From: Thiobacillus sp. UBA2186
GTDB taxonomy: Bacteria > Pseudomonadota > Gammaproteobacteria > Burkholderiales > Thiobacillaceae
Direction: 5' to 3'
Length of the DNA: 26,908 nucleotides
Assembly (NCBI GenBank): GCA_002327405.1
Contig: DCVO01000081.1
Location: 1-26,908, forward strand
Shown here piece after piece: positions 1 to 7,868 of the stretch (its first letter is position 1; every line of letters begins with the position of its first letter). The notes under the pieces were generated by a model. That model did no database searches. It was not told the origin of the DNA and worked only from the letters and a program-made list of their open reading frames with translations. The translations under genes and the position numbers were made by a program.

Positions 1-14
1 CAGGCTTGATCCTA
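1..14 (+). rRNA. 3' end of 23S rRNA (partial)
   Basis: The first bases read AGGCTTGATCCTAT, which matches the typical betaproteobacterial 3' end of 23S rRNA (E. coli ends GAGGCTTAACCTT). A 5S gene lies about 220 bp downstream in the same direction, as expected for the tail of an rRNA operon. Only a dozen or so bases are visible, so the exact mature end is approximate. Confidence 0.65.
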
Positions 15-30
15 TAATTTTGAGTCAACA

Positions 31-229
31 GGTATCAGAGGTCAGGAATCAGGGATCGGAAAGCCCTGCAAACCGGCAACTGAAGCCTTAAGACATGTTC
101 GGTTAAATAAATTGATACAGCAAGCAACCCAACCTTCTTCCCAATTTTAAAGACGACGCAAACCCGATCTTCGGGGGTGGCCGTCAGACGATCCGATCCC
201 TGATCCCTGACTCCTGATCCCTGATACCC
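31..229. repeat. Inverted, heptamer-based repeat in the 23S-5S spacer
   Basis: The right arm (about 194-229) consists of roughly five consecutive 7-bp units close to GATCCCT. The left arm (31-60) carries the complementary pattern (units near ATCAGGG), so the two arms form an imperfect inverted repeat around about 130 bp of AT-richer spacer. In the rRNA precursor the arms could pair and loop out the spacer upstream of 5S. In addition, CGTCAGACG at 182-190 is the exact complement of the 5S 5' strand at 234-242 and could compete with 5S helix I. The spacer holds no tRNA and no convincing ORF. Confidence 0.6.
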
Positions 230-234
230 GTTAC

Positions 235-349
235 GTCTGACGACCATAGCAAGGTGGTCCCACGCCTTCCCATCCCGAACAGGACCGTGAAACGCCTTCG
301 CGCCAATGATAGTGAGCTCACCGCTTGCGAAAGTAGGTCATCGTCAGAC
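235..349 (+). rRNA. rrf: 5S ribosomal RNA
   Basis: The sequence contains the conserved 5S core (GGTGGTCCCACGCC, CCCATCCCGAAC, GAAAGTAGGTCATCG). The terminal strands GTCTGACGA (235-243) and TCGTCAGAC (341-349) pair perfectly as helix I, giving a 115-nt gene. It lies downstream of the 23S end and is followed closely by an intrinsic terminator, so it is the last gene of the rRNA operon. Confidence 0.93.
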
Positions 350-362
350 AATTACACCCCCA

Positions 363-389
363 AAAGCCCTCCTCCCGGAGGGCTTTTTT
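363..389 (+). terminator. Intrinsic terminator of the rRNA operon
   Basis: A 10-bp stem, AAAGCCCTCC (363-372) with GGAGGGCTTT (377-386), closes a 4-nt loop and runs into a T tract. It begins 14 bp after 5S. From 390 to the end of the antiporter gene at 546 I see no gene; there is only a small dyad (TGCGTC 400-405 with GACGCA 443-448). Confidence 0.85.
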
Positions 390-477
390 ATTGTGGCCTT
401 GCGTCAGCCCGGACCTGCCGCGGCGAAGACTCGCGCCAGCGAGACGCAGCCAAATACCCCAAGCGGCAGATATACAC

Positions 478-504
478 AAAAAAAGTCACCACAGCGCATG
501 ACCT
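478..504 (-). terminator. Possible terminator after the antiporter gene
   Basis: Read on the minus strand, AGGTCA (504-499) can pair with TGACTT (488-483) across a 10-nt loop, followed by a run of seven T (484-478). The stem is short and includes a G-T pair, so this is a weak candidate. It lies about 40 bp beyond the stop of the minus-strand gene at 546. Confidence 0.35.
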
Positions 505-545
505 GCTGCGGCGTTAAGCTCGGGCCTATCGATGGTGGGTGGCGT

Positions 546-2516
546 CTAACCTTGCAGCAGCCTGATTTCAGCTGCGGCCAGGTTCTCGGCAGTGCCGCGC
601 AAGACGATGACGTCGCCGGCATCGATGCGAGTTTCCGGTCCTGGGTTGATGCCGCGGATGCCATGGCGGCGGATGGCGGCGACTTCCACGAGCAGTTGAT
701 CCAGGGCCAGCTCCTCGAGTGATTTGCCTGCGGCGGCTGCCTGGGGGGTAATCAGCAGCGAAAACAGCCTGGGCTGGGCTTCATCACTCAGGTCTTCGTT
801 GATGTCCGTGGCGCCGCGGAAAAAGCCGCGCATCAGTGCGTAACGCGATTCGCGCACGGCGCGGATGCGCTTGAGCACCTGCGACAAGGGTACGCCAAGG
901 AGCATCAGCGCATGCGAGGCCAGCATGAGCGAGCCTTCCATGACTTCGGAAACGACCTCGGTGGCGCCGGCATCTTTCAGCTTGTCGATGTGCGTGTCAT
1001 CCACGGTTCTGACGACGATCGGCAGCTCGGGTTTGAGATCGCGCGCATGGCGCAGTATGGACATGGAAGCGTTCAGATCCGAAAAGGTGATGGCCATTGC
1101 GCGCGCGCGCGAAATGCCTGCGGCTATCAGCACCTCGCGCTTGGAAGGATCTCCGAAGACGACGCTTTCGCCGGCCGCGGCTGCGGCCCTGACGCGGGTG
1201 GGGTCGGAGTCCAGGGCGACAAAGGGGATGTTTTCGGCCTCCAGGAATCGCGCAAGGCTTTGCCCGCTGCGGCCGTAGCCGCAGAGAACGACGTGTCCGC
1301 TTTTGCCGAAAGTCGTGAGGGCGATGTCATGTACTTCCTTGGCACGGTTGGTCCATTCGCTGGCGACGAACTTCTGGGTGATCCACTCCATGCGGTGGAT
1401 GATGATGGGTGCCAGCAGCATGGAGATGACCAGGGCGGCAAGAACGGGCTGCGTGATCTGCGGTTCCAGGAGGCCGCTGTCGGCAGCCAGGGCCAGCAAT
1501 ACAAGGCCGAACTCGCCGCCCTGGGACAGGGACAGGGCAGTGCGCACTGCGGTGTTCTGGCCATGCCCGAAGAGCCGCGTAAGCAGCCAGATGGACAGCC
1601 CCTTGCCAATGATGACGATGCACAGCAGCAGCAATACCAGGAGTATGTGGTTCCAGACCACTGCAACATCGAGCCGCATGCCGATCGTGACGAAAAACAG
1701 TCCCAGCAGGACATCGCGGAACGGCTTGATATCGTCCTCCACCTGGTAGCGGTACTCGGTTTCCGAAACCAGCATGCCCGCGAGAAAGGCACCAAGGGCC
1801 AATGACAAGCCCGCGTGTTCGGTCAGGTAGGACAGGCCGAGCGTGATGAGAAGCAGGTTGAGCGTGAAAAGCTCGGGTGATTTTGTTTCGGCGATGCGGT
1901 GGAACCAGGCGCGCATGATCTTCTGGCCGAAGAAGAGCAACACGAACAAGACTGCAGCCGCCTTGAGCAGGGCAGAGAAAAGCTCCTTGGCCAGTGAGTC
2001 CGCCGGCATGGCAAAAGCCGGGATCAGGATCAGCAGCGGAACGACCGCCAAATCCTGGAACAGCAGGGTACCCATGGCGAGACGACCGTGCGGTGATTGC
2101 AGTTCGACGCGCTCGGACAGGAGTTTTGACACGATTGCCGTGGAGGACATGGCCAAGGCACCGCCCAGGGCCGCTCCTGCCGGCAAGGACAAATCCAGCA
2201 GGAAAGCAAGCGCCAGGGCTGCCAGCATGGCCAGGGTGACTTGCGCCCCGCCGAATCCGAATACGATGCCGCGCATGGCGAGCATGCGCGGCAGGCTGAA
2301 CTCCAGCCCAACGGAGAACATCAGGAAGACCAAGCCAAACTCCGCGAGATAGCGGGTTTGCGGGGTGTCGGGCAGCCAGCCCAGGGCATAGGGGCCGATG
2401 GCGATGCCGGTCAACAGGTAGCCCAGCATGGTGGGCAGCTTGAAGGCGCGTGCCACGGCAGCCACGATGACGGCGGCGGCCAGGAGTATAAGGACGAGTT
2501 CCAAGGTGGTCTGCAT
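546..2516 (-). CDS. KefB/KefC-type monovalent cation:proton antiporter (CPA2)
   Basis: The product (656 aa) is an inner-membrane transporter of the CPA2 family with a cytosolic regulatory tail, probably exchanging K+ or Na+ for protons. Residues about 1-385 are a run of hydrophobic helices with family motifs such as LGYLLTGIAIGP near the N-terminus, FQDLAVVPL and SLSQGGEFGLVL. A TrkA-N/RCK nucleotide-binding domain starts near residue 410 (GYGRSGQ), and a TrkA-C (RCK_C) domain ends the protein (DAGDVIVLRG). Length and domain order match KefB/KefC and YbaL relatives. The glutathione-gating residues of true KefC cannot be judged by eye, so I give no symbol. The gene is divergent from kdsD with only 28 bp between the start codons, and no clear Shine-Dalgarno precedes the ATG. 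Confidence 0.9.
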   Translation of the reverse strand: MQTTLELVLILLAAAVIVAAVARAFKLPTMLGYLLTGIAIGPYALGWLPDTPQTRYLAEFGLVFLMFSVGLEFSLPRMLAMRGIVFGFGGAQVTLAMLAALALAFLLDLSLPAGAALGGALAMSSTAIVSKLLSERVELQSPHGRLAMGTLLFQDLAVVPLLILIPAFAMPADSLAKELFSALLKAAAVLFVLLFFGQKIMRAWFHRIAETKSPELFTLNLLLITLGLSYLTEHAGLSLALGAFLAGMLVSETEYRYQVEDDIKPFRDVLLGLFFVTIGMRLDVAVVWNHILLVLLLLCIVIIGKGLSIWLLTRLFGHGQNTAVRTALSLSQGGEFGLVLLALAADSGLLEPQITQPVLAALVISMLLAPIIIHRMEWITQKFVASEWTNRAKEVHDIALTTFGKSGHVVLCGYGRSGQSLARFLEAENIPFVALDSDPTRVRAAAAAGESVVFGDPSKREVLIAAGISRARAMAITFSDLNASMSILRHARDLKPELPIVVRTVDDTHIDKLKDAGATEVVSEVMEGSLMLASHALMLLGVPLSQVLKRIRAVRESRYALMRGFFRGATDINEDLSDEAQPRLFSLLITPQAAAAGKSLEELALDQLLVEVAAIRRHGIRGINPGPETRIDAGDVIVLRGTAENLAAAEIRLLQG

Positions 2517-2544
2517 GGGCTTAGCTAGTATACTTACGAACTAC
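2517..2544. promoter_or_regulatory. Divergent start region with palindromic -10-like AGTATACT
   Basis: The 28-bp gap between the two divergent ATG codons has the 8-bp palindrome AGTATACT (2527-2534) at its exact centre. It supplies TATACT on both strands, a good -10 match. Each ATG lies 14.5 bp from the centre, so transcripts in both directions would have leaders of only a few nucleotides. The -35 positions are poor matches and neither gene shows a clear Shine-Dalgarno. The promoter assignment is therefore an inference. Confidence 0.35.
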
Positions 2545-3525
2545 ATGAATTCAGCAGATTCCTCTCGCTCTCTTGCCCTGGCTCGACAGGTGTTGACCAT
2601 CGAGGCGGACGCCGTGCGCCATCTCGCGGATCGTCTTGACGGGCAGTTCAACCAGGCCTTGACGATCATCCTGAACTGCAAGGGAAGAGTGGTGGTGACG
2701 GGCATGGGCAAGTCCGGCCATGTCGCCCGCAAGATCGCCGCGACGCTTGCCAGCACCGGGACTCCGGCTTTCTTTGTGCATCCAGGCGAGGCCAGCCATG
2801 GCGACCTGGGCATGATCACGCAGGACGACGTGGTGATTGCGCTGTCCAATTCCGGCGAGAGCGCTGAAGTCACGACCATCCTGCCGCTGATCAAACGGCG
2901 CGGCGCCAAGCTGATCGGCATGAGCGGCAATCCCGCATCGACGCTGGCACGCGAATCCGACGCGCATCTCAATGCCGCGGTGGACAAGGAGGCCTGCCCT
3001 CACAATTTGGCTCCAACCGCCAGCACCACGGCCGCACTGGCCTTGGGCGATGCGCTGGCGGTCGCCTTGCTGGATGCCCGCGGCTTTACCCCCGAGGATT
3101 TCGCCCGCACGCATCCCGGCGGCAGCCTGGGTCGCAGGTTATTGGTGCACGTGCGCGATGTCATGCATGGCGGCGAGAAACTGCCGGTCGTCGGCCAGTC
3201 GGCCTCGCTCAAGGACGCGCTGCTGGAAATGACCCGCAAGGGGCTGGGCATGACGGCGGTCGTCGATGGGGCAGGGAAACTGGTCGGCGTGTTTACCGAT
3301 GGGGATTTGCGGCGCACCCTGGAAAAATCCGTGGACGTGCATGCGTCGAATATCGCCGACCTGATGACGCGGAATCCCAAAAGCATCGGCCCCGACCAAT
3401 TGGCGGTCGAGGCGGTGGAAAGAATGCAGGAATTGAAAATCAACGGATTGCTGGTGGTCGATGCCGACCGCAAACTGGTGGGTGCATTGAACATGCACGA
3501 TCTTCTGAAAGCGGGCGTGGTATGA
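2545..3525 (+). CDS. kdsD: Arabinose-5-phosphate isomerase (KdsD/KpsF/GutQ family)
   Basis: This enzyme interconverts D-ribulose 5-phosphate and D-arabinose 5-phosphate, the first step of Kdo synthesis for lipopolysaccharide. The 326-aa product has an N-terminal SIS sugar-isomerase domain (GMGKSGHVARKIAATLAST, FVHPGEASHGDLGM, SNSGESAEVT, THPGGSLGRRL) and two C-terminal CBS repeats ending in MHDLLKAGVV. I chose ATG 2545 because it gives the usual short N-terminus ahead of the conserved VLTIEADAV segment. Reading further upstream would run into the divergent antiporter gene. The gene opens the kdsD-kdsC-lptC-lptA-lptB block and overlaps kdsC by 4 bp (ATGA). Its direct neighbourhood with kdsC supports the LPS role over a sugar-alcohol (GutQ) role. 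Confidence 0.93.
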   Translation: MNSADSSRSLALARQVLTIEADAVRHLADRLDGQFNQALTIILNCKGRVVVTGMGKSGHVARKIAATLASTGTPAFFVHPGEASHGDLGMITQDDVVIALSNSGESAEVTTILPLIKRRGAKLIGMSGNPASTLARESDAHLNAAVDKEACPHNLAPTASTTAALALGDALAVALLDARGFTPEDFARTHPGGSLGRRLLVHVRDVMHGGEKLPVVGQSASLKDALLEMTRKGLGMTAVVDGAGKLVGVFTDGDLRRTLEKSVDVHASNIADLMTRNPKSIGPDQLAVEAVERMQELKINGLLVVDADRKLVGALNMHDLLKAGVV

Positions 3526-4049
3526 CCCAGGACGCGATCGAGCGCGCGCGCGACGTCAAGCTCATCGTTTTCGACGTGGACGGCGTGATGACCGACGGCA
3601 CCCTTTTTCTTGCCGACGACGGGCAGGAATACAAGGGCTTCAACTCGCTGGACGGCCACGGATTGAAGATGCTCAAGAGCACGGGCGTGGAACTGGCCAT
3701 CATCACCGGCCGCAATTCCCAGGTGGTCGTTCACCGTGCACGCAATCTGGGCATTACCCACCTGCATCAAGGGGCGCATGACAAGCTCGTGGTTTACCGT
3801 CAGCTTCTCGAGGATCTGAATCTCGGCACCGAACAGACGGCGTTCATGGGCGACGACGTCGTAGACCTGCCGGTGATGCGGCGCGCCAGGCTGGCGGTAG
3901 CGGTGCCGGCAGCGCCCGATCTGGTCAAAGCGCACTCGCACTATGTCACCCGGCGCGAAGGCGGCCGTGGCGCCGTGCGCGAGGCCTGCGAGTTCATCAT
4001 GCGTGCCCAGGGCACTTTCGACGAGCGGATGGCGCTCTACTTGTCATGA
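3522..4049 (+). CDS. kdsC: 3-deoxy-D-manno-octulosonate-8-phosphate phosphatase
   Basis: KdsC removes the phosphate from Kdo-8-phosphate in the cytosol, giving free Kdo for LPS core synthesis. The 175-aa product is a HAD-superfamily C0-type phosphatase without a cap domain. Motif I is FDVDGVMTDG near residue 19, motif II is AIITGRNS, and motif III/IV includes AFMGDDVVDLPVM. The C-terminal segment RREGGRGAVREACEFI is typical of KdsC. The start codon overlaps the kdsD stop (ATGA), and the stop overlaps the lptC start in the same way, so translation is probably coupled along the operon. Confidence 0.95.
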   Translation: MTQDAIERARDVKLIVFDVDGVMTDGTLFLADDGQEYKGFNSLDGHGLKMLKSTGVELAIITGRNSQVVVHRARNLGITHLHQGAHDKLVVYRQLLEDLNLGTEQTAFMGDDVVDLPVMRRARLAVAVPAAPDLVKAHSHYVTRREGGRGAVREACEFIMRAQGTFDERMALYLS

Positions 4050-4621
4050 GGGATCGTTTCGCGCTCTGGCTGCCGATGGCCTTGCTGGTCATGCTGGCCT
4101 TGCTTACGTTCTGGATCGACCAGAGCGTCAAGGAGGCAGGGAGCCGGAACGAGGTCAATCTGGAAGAGCCTGACTCAATTGTGGAGAGCTTCCTGGCGGT
4201 CAGCACCGACGCAGCCGGCGTGCCGCGTTATCGGCTGACGGCCGAGAAGCTCAGTCACTTTTCGGGCAACAAACTGACCTTGCTGGACAATCCCAGGCTG
4301 ACCCATTTCCATGAAAAACAGGGGGAGATGCAGATTTCCTCAAGCAAGGCCAGCGTCACCCCGGATGGAGAGAGGGTGGTTTTTACCGGGCAAGTAAACC
4401 TGCTGCGTCCGGCGGCGGAAGGGGAAAACGAAATGTCCATGCAAACTTCCTATTTGGAGGTCCAGACGGGGAAGAACGAGGCTTTTACCGGCCAGCCTGT
4501 CGTCATCCGGCAGCCCGGTATGCAGATTACAGCCGCCGGCCTGCACTTGTTCGCCGACACGCGGGTGCTTAAACTCAAGGGCCGGGTAAAAGCCCAATAT
4601 CAGAATGCCAATCGTGCTTAA
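4046..4621 (+). CDS. lptC: LPS export system protein LptC
   Basis: LptC is the single-pass inner-membrane component that receives LPS from the LptB2FG transporter and hands it to LptA in the periplasm. The 191-aa product has one N-terminal membrane segment (about residues 6-24) followed by a beta-rich periplasmic LptC domain (TAEKLSHFSGNKLTLLDNPR, then QTSYLEVQTGKNEAFTGQPV). Length is near the family norm. It overlaps kdsC by 4 bp and lptA by 17 bp. Sequence identity in this family is low, but order and domain shape together make the call firm. Confidence 0.9.
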   Translation: MRDRFALWLPMALLVMLALLTFWIDQSVKEAGSRNEVNLEEPDSIVESFLAVSTDAAGVPRYRLTAEKLSHFSGNKLTLLDNPRLTHFHEKQGEMQISSSKASVTPDGERVVFTGQVNLLRPAAEGENEMSMQTSYLEVQTGKNEAFTGQPVVIRQPGMQITAAGLHLFADTRVLKLKGRVKAQYQNANRA

Positions 4622-5150
4622 ACTGCTGCTTGTCCCCTTTCTCGCACTGCTGTCGCTGCCTGTCTTCGCCGAAAAGGCGGATCGCGAAAAGCCCGTGCAC
4701 ATCGAGGCCGACAATGTCACCCTGGACGACATAAAAAAAGTCAGTGTCTTCGAGAGCAATGTCCTGCTGGTCCAGGGTACGCTGATGCTGCGCGCCGACA
4801 GGATGGAGGCGAAACAGAACGGCGACGGGCTGCAGAACGTTTCGGCCAGGGGCAAGCCGGTCAGCTTCCGGCAGAAGCGCGACGGCGTGGAGGAATACAT
4901 CGAGGGCTTTGCCAGCCAGATGGAATATGACAACGTGCAAAGCATCCTGCGCCTGATCGGCGATGCCCGCCTGCGCAAGGGCGGGGACGAGATCCGCGGC
5001 AATCAGATTACCTATGATGCCCGAACCGAGTTCTACAAGGTCATCGGCCAGGAAGGCGCAGTGGGACCGAGCAGCAGGGTAAGGGTCATCATCCGGCCCA
5101 AGCCGAAAACCGCGCAGGAGCAGAGCAAGGTACAGGCGCCCAAACAATGA
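4605..5150 (+). CDS. lptA: LPS transport periplasmic protein LptA
   Basis: LptA forms the periplasmic beta-jellyroll bridge carrying LPS from LptC to LptD at the outer membrane. The 181-aa product starts with a clear Sec signal peptide (hydrophobic residues about 4-20, cleavage likely after VFA). The OstA/LptA domain follows, with KPVHIEADNVTLDD at its start and later KGGDEIRGNQITYDARTEFY. The lysine- and glutamine-rich C-terminal tail is of the usual kind. The start lies inside the end of lptC, and the stop overlaps the lptB start (ATGA). Confidence 0.93.
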   Translation: MPIVLKLLLVPFLALLSLPVFAEKADREKPVHIEADNVTLDDIKKVSVFESNVLLVQGTLMLRADRMEAKQNGDGLQNVSARGKPVSFRQKRDGVEEYIEGFASQMEYDNVQSILRLIGDARLRKGGDEIRGNQITYDARTEFYKVIGQEGAVGPSSRVRVIIRPKPKTAQEQSKVQAPKQ

Positions 5151-5869
5151 AGCAGCTGGTTGCAGGACATCTGCAAAAAAACTACAAAAAGCGCACGGTC
5201 GTGCATGATGTTTCGCTTACCGTCGGCAGCGGCGAGATCGTCGGTCTGCTTGGACCCAACGGCGCGGGCAAGACGACTTGCTTCTACATGATCGTCGGCC
5301 TGGTCATCGCGGATGGCGGAGCCATTCATCTCGATGGACACGACGTCACCCACATGCCGATACACAGGCGCGCGCAACTTGGGTTGTCCTATCTTCCGCA
5401 GGAGCCTTCGATTTTTCGCAAGATGACGGTGGCCGACAATGTGCGCGCGGTCCTGCAACTCAAGGGCTATGACGAGGCGGAACTGGAGCAGCATCTCAAC
5501 AACCTGCTGGAAGACCTGCATGTCGGCCATTTGCGCGACGCCTCCGCGATGAGCCTGTCTGGCGGAGAGCGACGGCGTGTCGAAATCGCGCGGGCGCTGG
5601 CGATGAATCCGCGCTTCATCCTGCTGGACGAGCCTTTTGCCGGCATCGATCCGATCGCGGTGCTGGACATCCAGAAACTGATCCGCTTTCTGGCCGAGCG
5701 CGGTATCGGCGTGCTGATTACCGACCACAATGTGCGCGAGACCCTGGGCATCTGCGATCGCGCTTATATCATCAACGACGGCAGCGTTCTGGCGTCCGGG
5801 CACCCGGATGAAATCATCCGCGACGAGACCGTGCGCAAGGTTTACCTGGGCGAACATTTCAGGCTATAA
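5147..5869 (+). CDS. lptB: LPS export ABC transporter ATP-binding protein LptB
   Basis: LptB is the cytosolic ATPase that powers LPS extraction by LptFG. The 240-aa product has all nucleotide-binding motifs: Walker A GPNGAGKTT (about 36-44), Q-loop in LPQEPSIF, signature LSGGERRRVEIARAL (about 137), Walker B FILLDEPFAGIDP, and the switch histidine in ITDHNVRE. Length matches the E. coli protein (241 aa). The lptF and lptG genes are not in this window, as is usual. lptB closes the overlapping LPS block, about 100 bp ahead of rpoN. Confidence 0.96.
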   Translation: MKQLVAGHLQKNYKKRTVVHDVSLTVGSGEIVGLLGPNGAGKTTCFYMIVGLVIADGGAIHLDGHDVTHMPIHRRAQLGLSYLPQEPSIFRKMTVADNVRAVLQLKGYDEAELEQHLNNLLEDLHVGHLRDASAMSLSGGERRRVEIARALAMNPRFILLDEPFAGIDPIAVLDIQKLIRFLAERGIGVLITDHNVRETLGICDRAYIINDGSVLASGHPDEIIRDETVRKVYLGEHFRL

Positions 5870-5905
5870 GCCCATAGCTGCCTCCCTCCCGGTATTTTGT
5901 GGTTT

Positions 5906-5934
5906 CCGACATGCTTCGGCGCATATGGCATACT
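5906..5934 (+). promoter_or_regulatory. Candidate sigma-70 promoter for rpoN
   Basis: In the 102-bp gap between lptB and rpoN, CCGACA (5906-5911, 4/6 to TTGACA) and CATACT (5929-5934, 4/6 to TATAAT) are separated by exactly 17 bp. No terminator is seen after lptB, so rpoN may also be reached by readthrough from the LPS operon. Confidence 0.35.
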
Positions 5935-5971
5935 GAGCGATGCCAGAAGCTAGCCTTATCCGATTTGTCCT

Positions 5972-7390
5972 ATGAAGCATCACCTCCAACTCAAACTAGG
6001 CCAGCATCTCACGCTGACCCCGCAACTGCAGCAGTCCATCCGCCTGCTGCAGCTGTCTACGCTGGAGCTCAACCAGGAAATCGAACAGATGTTGCAGGAC
6101 AACCCCTTGCTCGAGCGCGAGGGCGAAGGGGAAGAGGCTGGCCCCGATGCTGCCGGCCTGGAACTCCCTGCGGAACAGAGCGCCGCAAGCAGTGAAACTG
6201 CCGCGGTGCCCGATGAAATCCAGCACGCGCCGGATGAGCCGGACTGGAACGATTACAGCGTGGGGGGCGGCGAGGATGAAGACGAAGGCGGGGTGCAGAC
6301 CCCGGCGGCATCGGCCACCCTGCGCGAACACCTGCTCGGGCAGGTAGCCCTGCTGCCCTTGTCCGCGCGCGACCGGGCTTTGGTGAGCGCGCTGGTGGAT
6401 GCGCTCAATGAAGATGGTTATCTGGAACAGCCGCTTGAGGAAGTGGTTGCCAGCTTCGAAGCGGAGCCGCCGATCGAGCCGGAAGAGATGGAGGTTGCGC
6501 TCAGGTACCTGCAGAATCTCGAGCCTGCCGGCGTCGGCGCGAGAAAACTGGGTGAATGCCTGGGCTTGCAGTTGAAAGCCCTGCCCGAGTCGACGCCGGC
6601 ACGTGAAACTGCGCTGAAAATCGCCGACGGCCTGCTAGACCTCCTGGCGGCCCGTGACGTGGGCAAACTCAAGAGGGTGCTGCATATCGACGACGCTGAA
6701 TTGCGCGCGGCGCGGCAGCTCATCCTGAAGCTCAATCCCAAGCCTGGCGCCCAGTTCGGCGCGGGCGATACCCAATACGTCATTCCCGACGTCTACGTCA
6801 GGAAGTACAAAGGCGCATGGATCGCCAGCCTCAATCCCGATGCCATGCCCAGGCTACGCATCAACCGGGTCTACGCAGACATTCTTGCGCGCCATCGGGA
6901 CAATGCAGGGCAATTGGCCAACCAGCTGCAGGAGGCGAAATGGCTGATCAAGAACGTGCAACAGCGGTTTGACACCATCCTGCGCGTCTCCCAGGCGATC
7001 GTGGACCGGCAAAGAAACTTCTTCGAACATGGCGAAGTCGCCATGCGCCCCCTGGTTCTGCGCGAGATTGCCGAGGCGGTCGACCTGCATGAATCGACCA
7101 TTTCCCGTGTCACCACGCAAAAATACATGATGACCCCGCGCGGCCTGTATGAATTGAAATATTTCTTCGGCAGCCACGTCGCCACCGAGGCCGGCGGGGT
7201 TTGTTCGTCCACGGCTATTCGCGCCTTGATCAAGCAGCTGGTGGCGGCCGAAGATGCTGGAAAACCGCTGTCCGATGGACAGATAGCGGAAATCCTTGCC
7301 CAGCAAGGGATTGTGGTGGCCCGCCGCACAGTCGCCAAATACCGGGAGTCCCTGCATATCCCGACCGCGAACATGCGCAAATCCGCATAA
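5972..7390 (+). CDS. rpoN: RNA polymerase sigma-54 factor RpoN
   Basis: Sigma-54 directs core RNA polymerase to -24/-12 promoters that need an AAA+ activator. The 472-aa product has the three expected parts. Region I is glutamine- and leucine-rich (LTLTPQLQQSIRLLQLST, residues about 14-31). Region II is a strongly acidic linker (about 50-115). The core- and DNA-binding region III has the helix-turn-helix (VDLHESTISRVTTQKYM, about 365-385) and the RpoN box ARRTVAKYRE (about 450-459). Placement between lptB and hpf is the classic proteobacterial order. Confidence 0.97.
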   Translation: MKHHLQLKLGQHLTLTPQLQQSIRLLQLSTLELNQEIEQMLQDNPLLEREGEGEEAGPDAAGLELPAEQSAASSETAAVPDEIQHAPDEPDWNDYSVGGGEDEDEGGVQTPAASATLREHLLGQVALLPLSARDRALVSALVDALNEDGYLEQPLEEVVASFEAEPPIEPEEMEVALRYLQNLEPAGVGARKLGECLGLQLKALPESTPARETALKIADGLLDLLAARDVGKLKRVLHIDDAELRAARQLILKLNPKPGAQFGAGDTQYVIPDVYVRKYKGAWIASLNPDAMPRLRINRVYADILARHRDNAGQLANQLQEAKWLIKNVQQRFDTILRVSQAIVDRQRNFFEHGEVAMRPLVLREIAEAVDLHESTISRVTTQKYMMTPRGLYELKYFFGSHVATEAGGVCSSTAIRALIKQLVAAEDAGKPLSDGQIAEILAQQGIVVARRTVAKYRESLHIPTANMRKSA

Positions 7391-7410
7391 AAGCAATACT
7401 CGCCATGCGC

Positions 7411-7439
7411 TTGAAAATACGGCAAAATTCGCCTAATTT
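7411..7439 (+). promoter_or_regulatory. Candidate promoter for hpf
   Basis: TTGAAA (7411-7416, 5/6 to the -35 consensus) and TAATTT (7434-7439) are 17 bp apart just downstream of the rpoN stop. The -10 match is modest. A terminator-like hairpin lies between this promoter and the hpf ribosome-binding site. Confidence 0.4.
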
Positions 7440-7484
7440 AGCGATGTGGGTTTCCTTTTTTGGTTCCATGTTCGGCAAATCTAT

Positions 7485-7511
7485 CCCGTCCTCGTGAAGG
7501 GCGGGTTTTTT
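7485..7511 (+). terminator. Terminator-like hairpin between rpoN and hpf
   Basis: CCCGTCC (7485-7491) pairs with GGGCGGG (7499-7505) around a 7-nt loop and is followed directly by six T, with a second T tract at 7515-7520. This is a good intrinsic terminator for rpoN transcripts. It also lies downstream of the candidate hpf promoter and only about 10 bp ahead of the hpf Shine-Dalgarno, so it could act as an attenuator. Confidence 0.7.
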
Positions 7512-7532
7512 CGGGTTTTTTCAGGAGACACC

Positions 7533-7859
7533 ATGAATCTCAATATTTCCGGCCATCATCTCGAAGTCACTCCTGCCATCCGTGACTATGTCGCCGAGAA
7601 ACTTGATCGCGTGAAGCGCCATTTCGACCAGGTGATCGATGCAAAAGTGATCATGCAGGTGGAAAAGCTGGTGCACAAGGTCGAAGTCAGCCTGCATGTG
7701 AGCGGCCGTGATTTTCATGCCCATGCCGAGGACGGCAGCATGTATGCGGCAATCGACATGATGGCGGACAAGCTCGACCGCCAGATCGTGAAACACAAGG
7801 AAAAGAACACCGACCATCATCCCGAAGGTGCGGCAAAGCGCCAAGTATCGGGCGCGTAG
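7533..7859 (+). CDS. hpf: Ribosome hibernation-promoting factor HPF (short form)
   Basis: HPF binds the 30S decoding region and helps form inactive 100S ribosomes when growth stops. The 108-aa product has the sigma-54 modulation/S30EA domain: MNLNISGHHLEVTPAIRDYV at the start, KLDRVKRHFD, then VEVSLHVSGRDFHAHAEDGS and MYAAIDMMADKLDRQI. It lacks the C-terminal dimerisation domain of long HPF, so it is the short type. I chose ATG 7533 because AGGAGA (7523-7528) sits at correct spacing and because it gives the standard N-terminus. It follows rpoN and precedes ptsN, as in most proteobacteria. Confidence 0.94.
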   Translation: MNLNISGHHLEVTPAIRDYVAEKLDRVKRHFDQVIDAKVIMQVEKLVHKVEVSLHVSGRDFHAHAEDGSMYAAIDMMADKLDRQIVKHKEKNTDHHPEGAAKRQVSGA

Positions 7860-7868
7860 CATTGCAAA

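Noticed and set aside
35..247. Minus-strand 70-codon ORF in the rRNA spacer
   Set aside because: It is made of the heptamer repeats read in one frame; there is no ribosome-binding site or recognisable protein pattern.
2428..2544. Extended kdsD start inside the antiporter gene
   Set aside because: It would overlap the divergent gene head-on and add residues absent from KdsD proteins.
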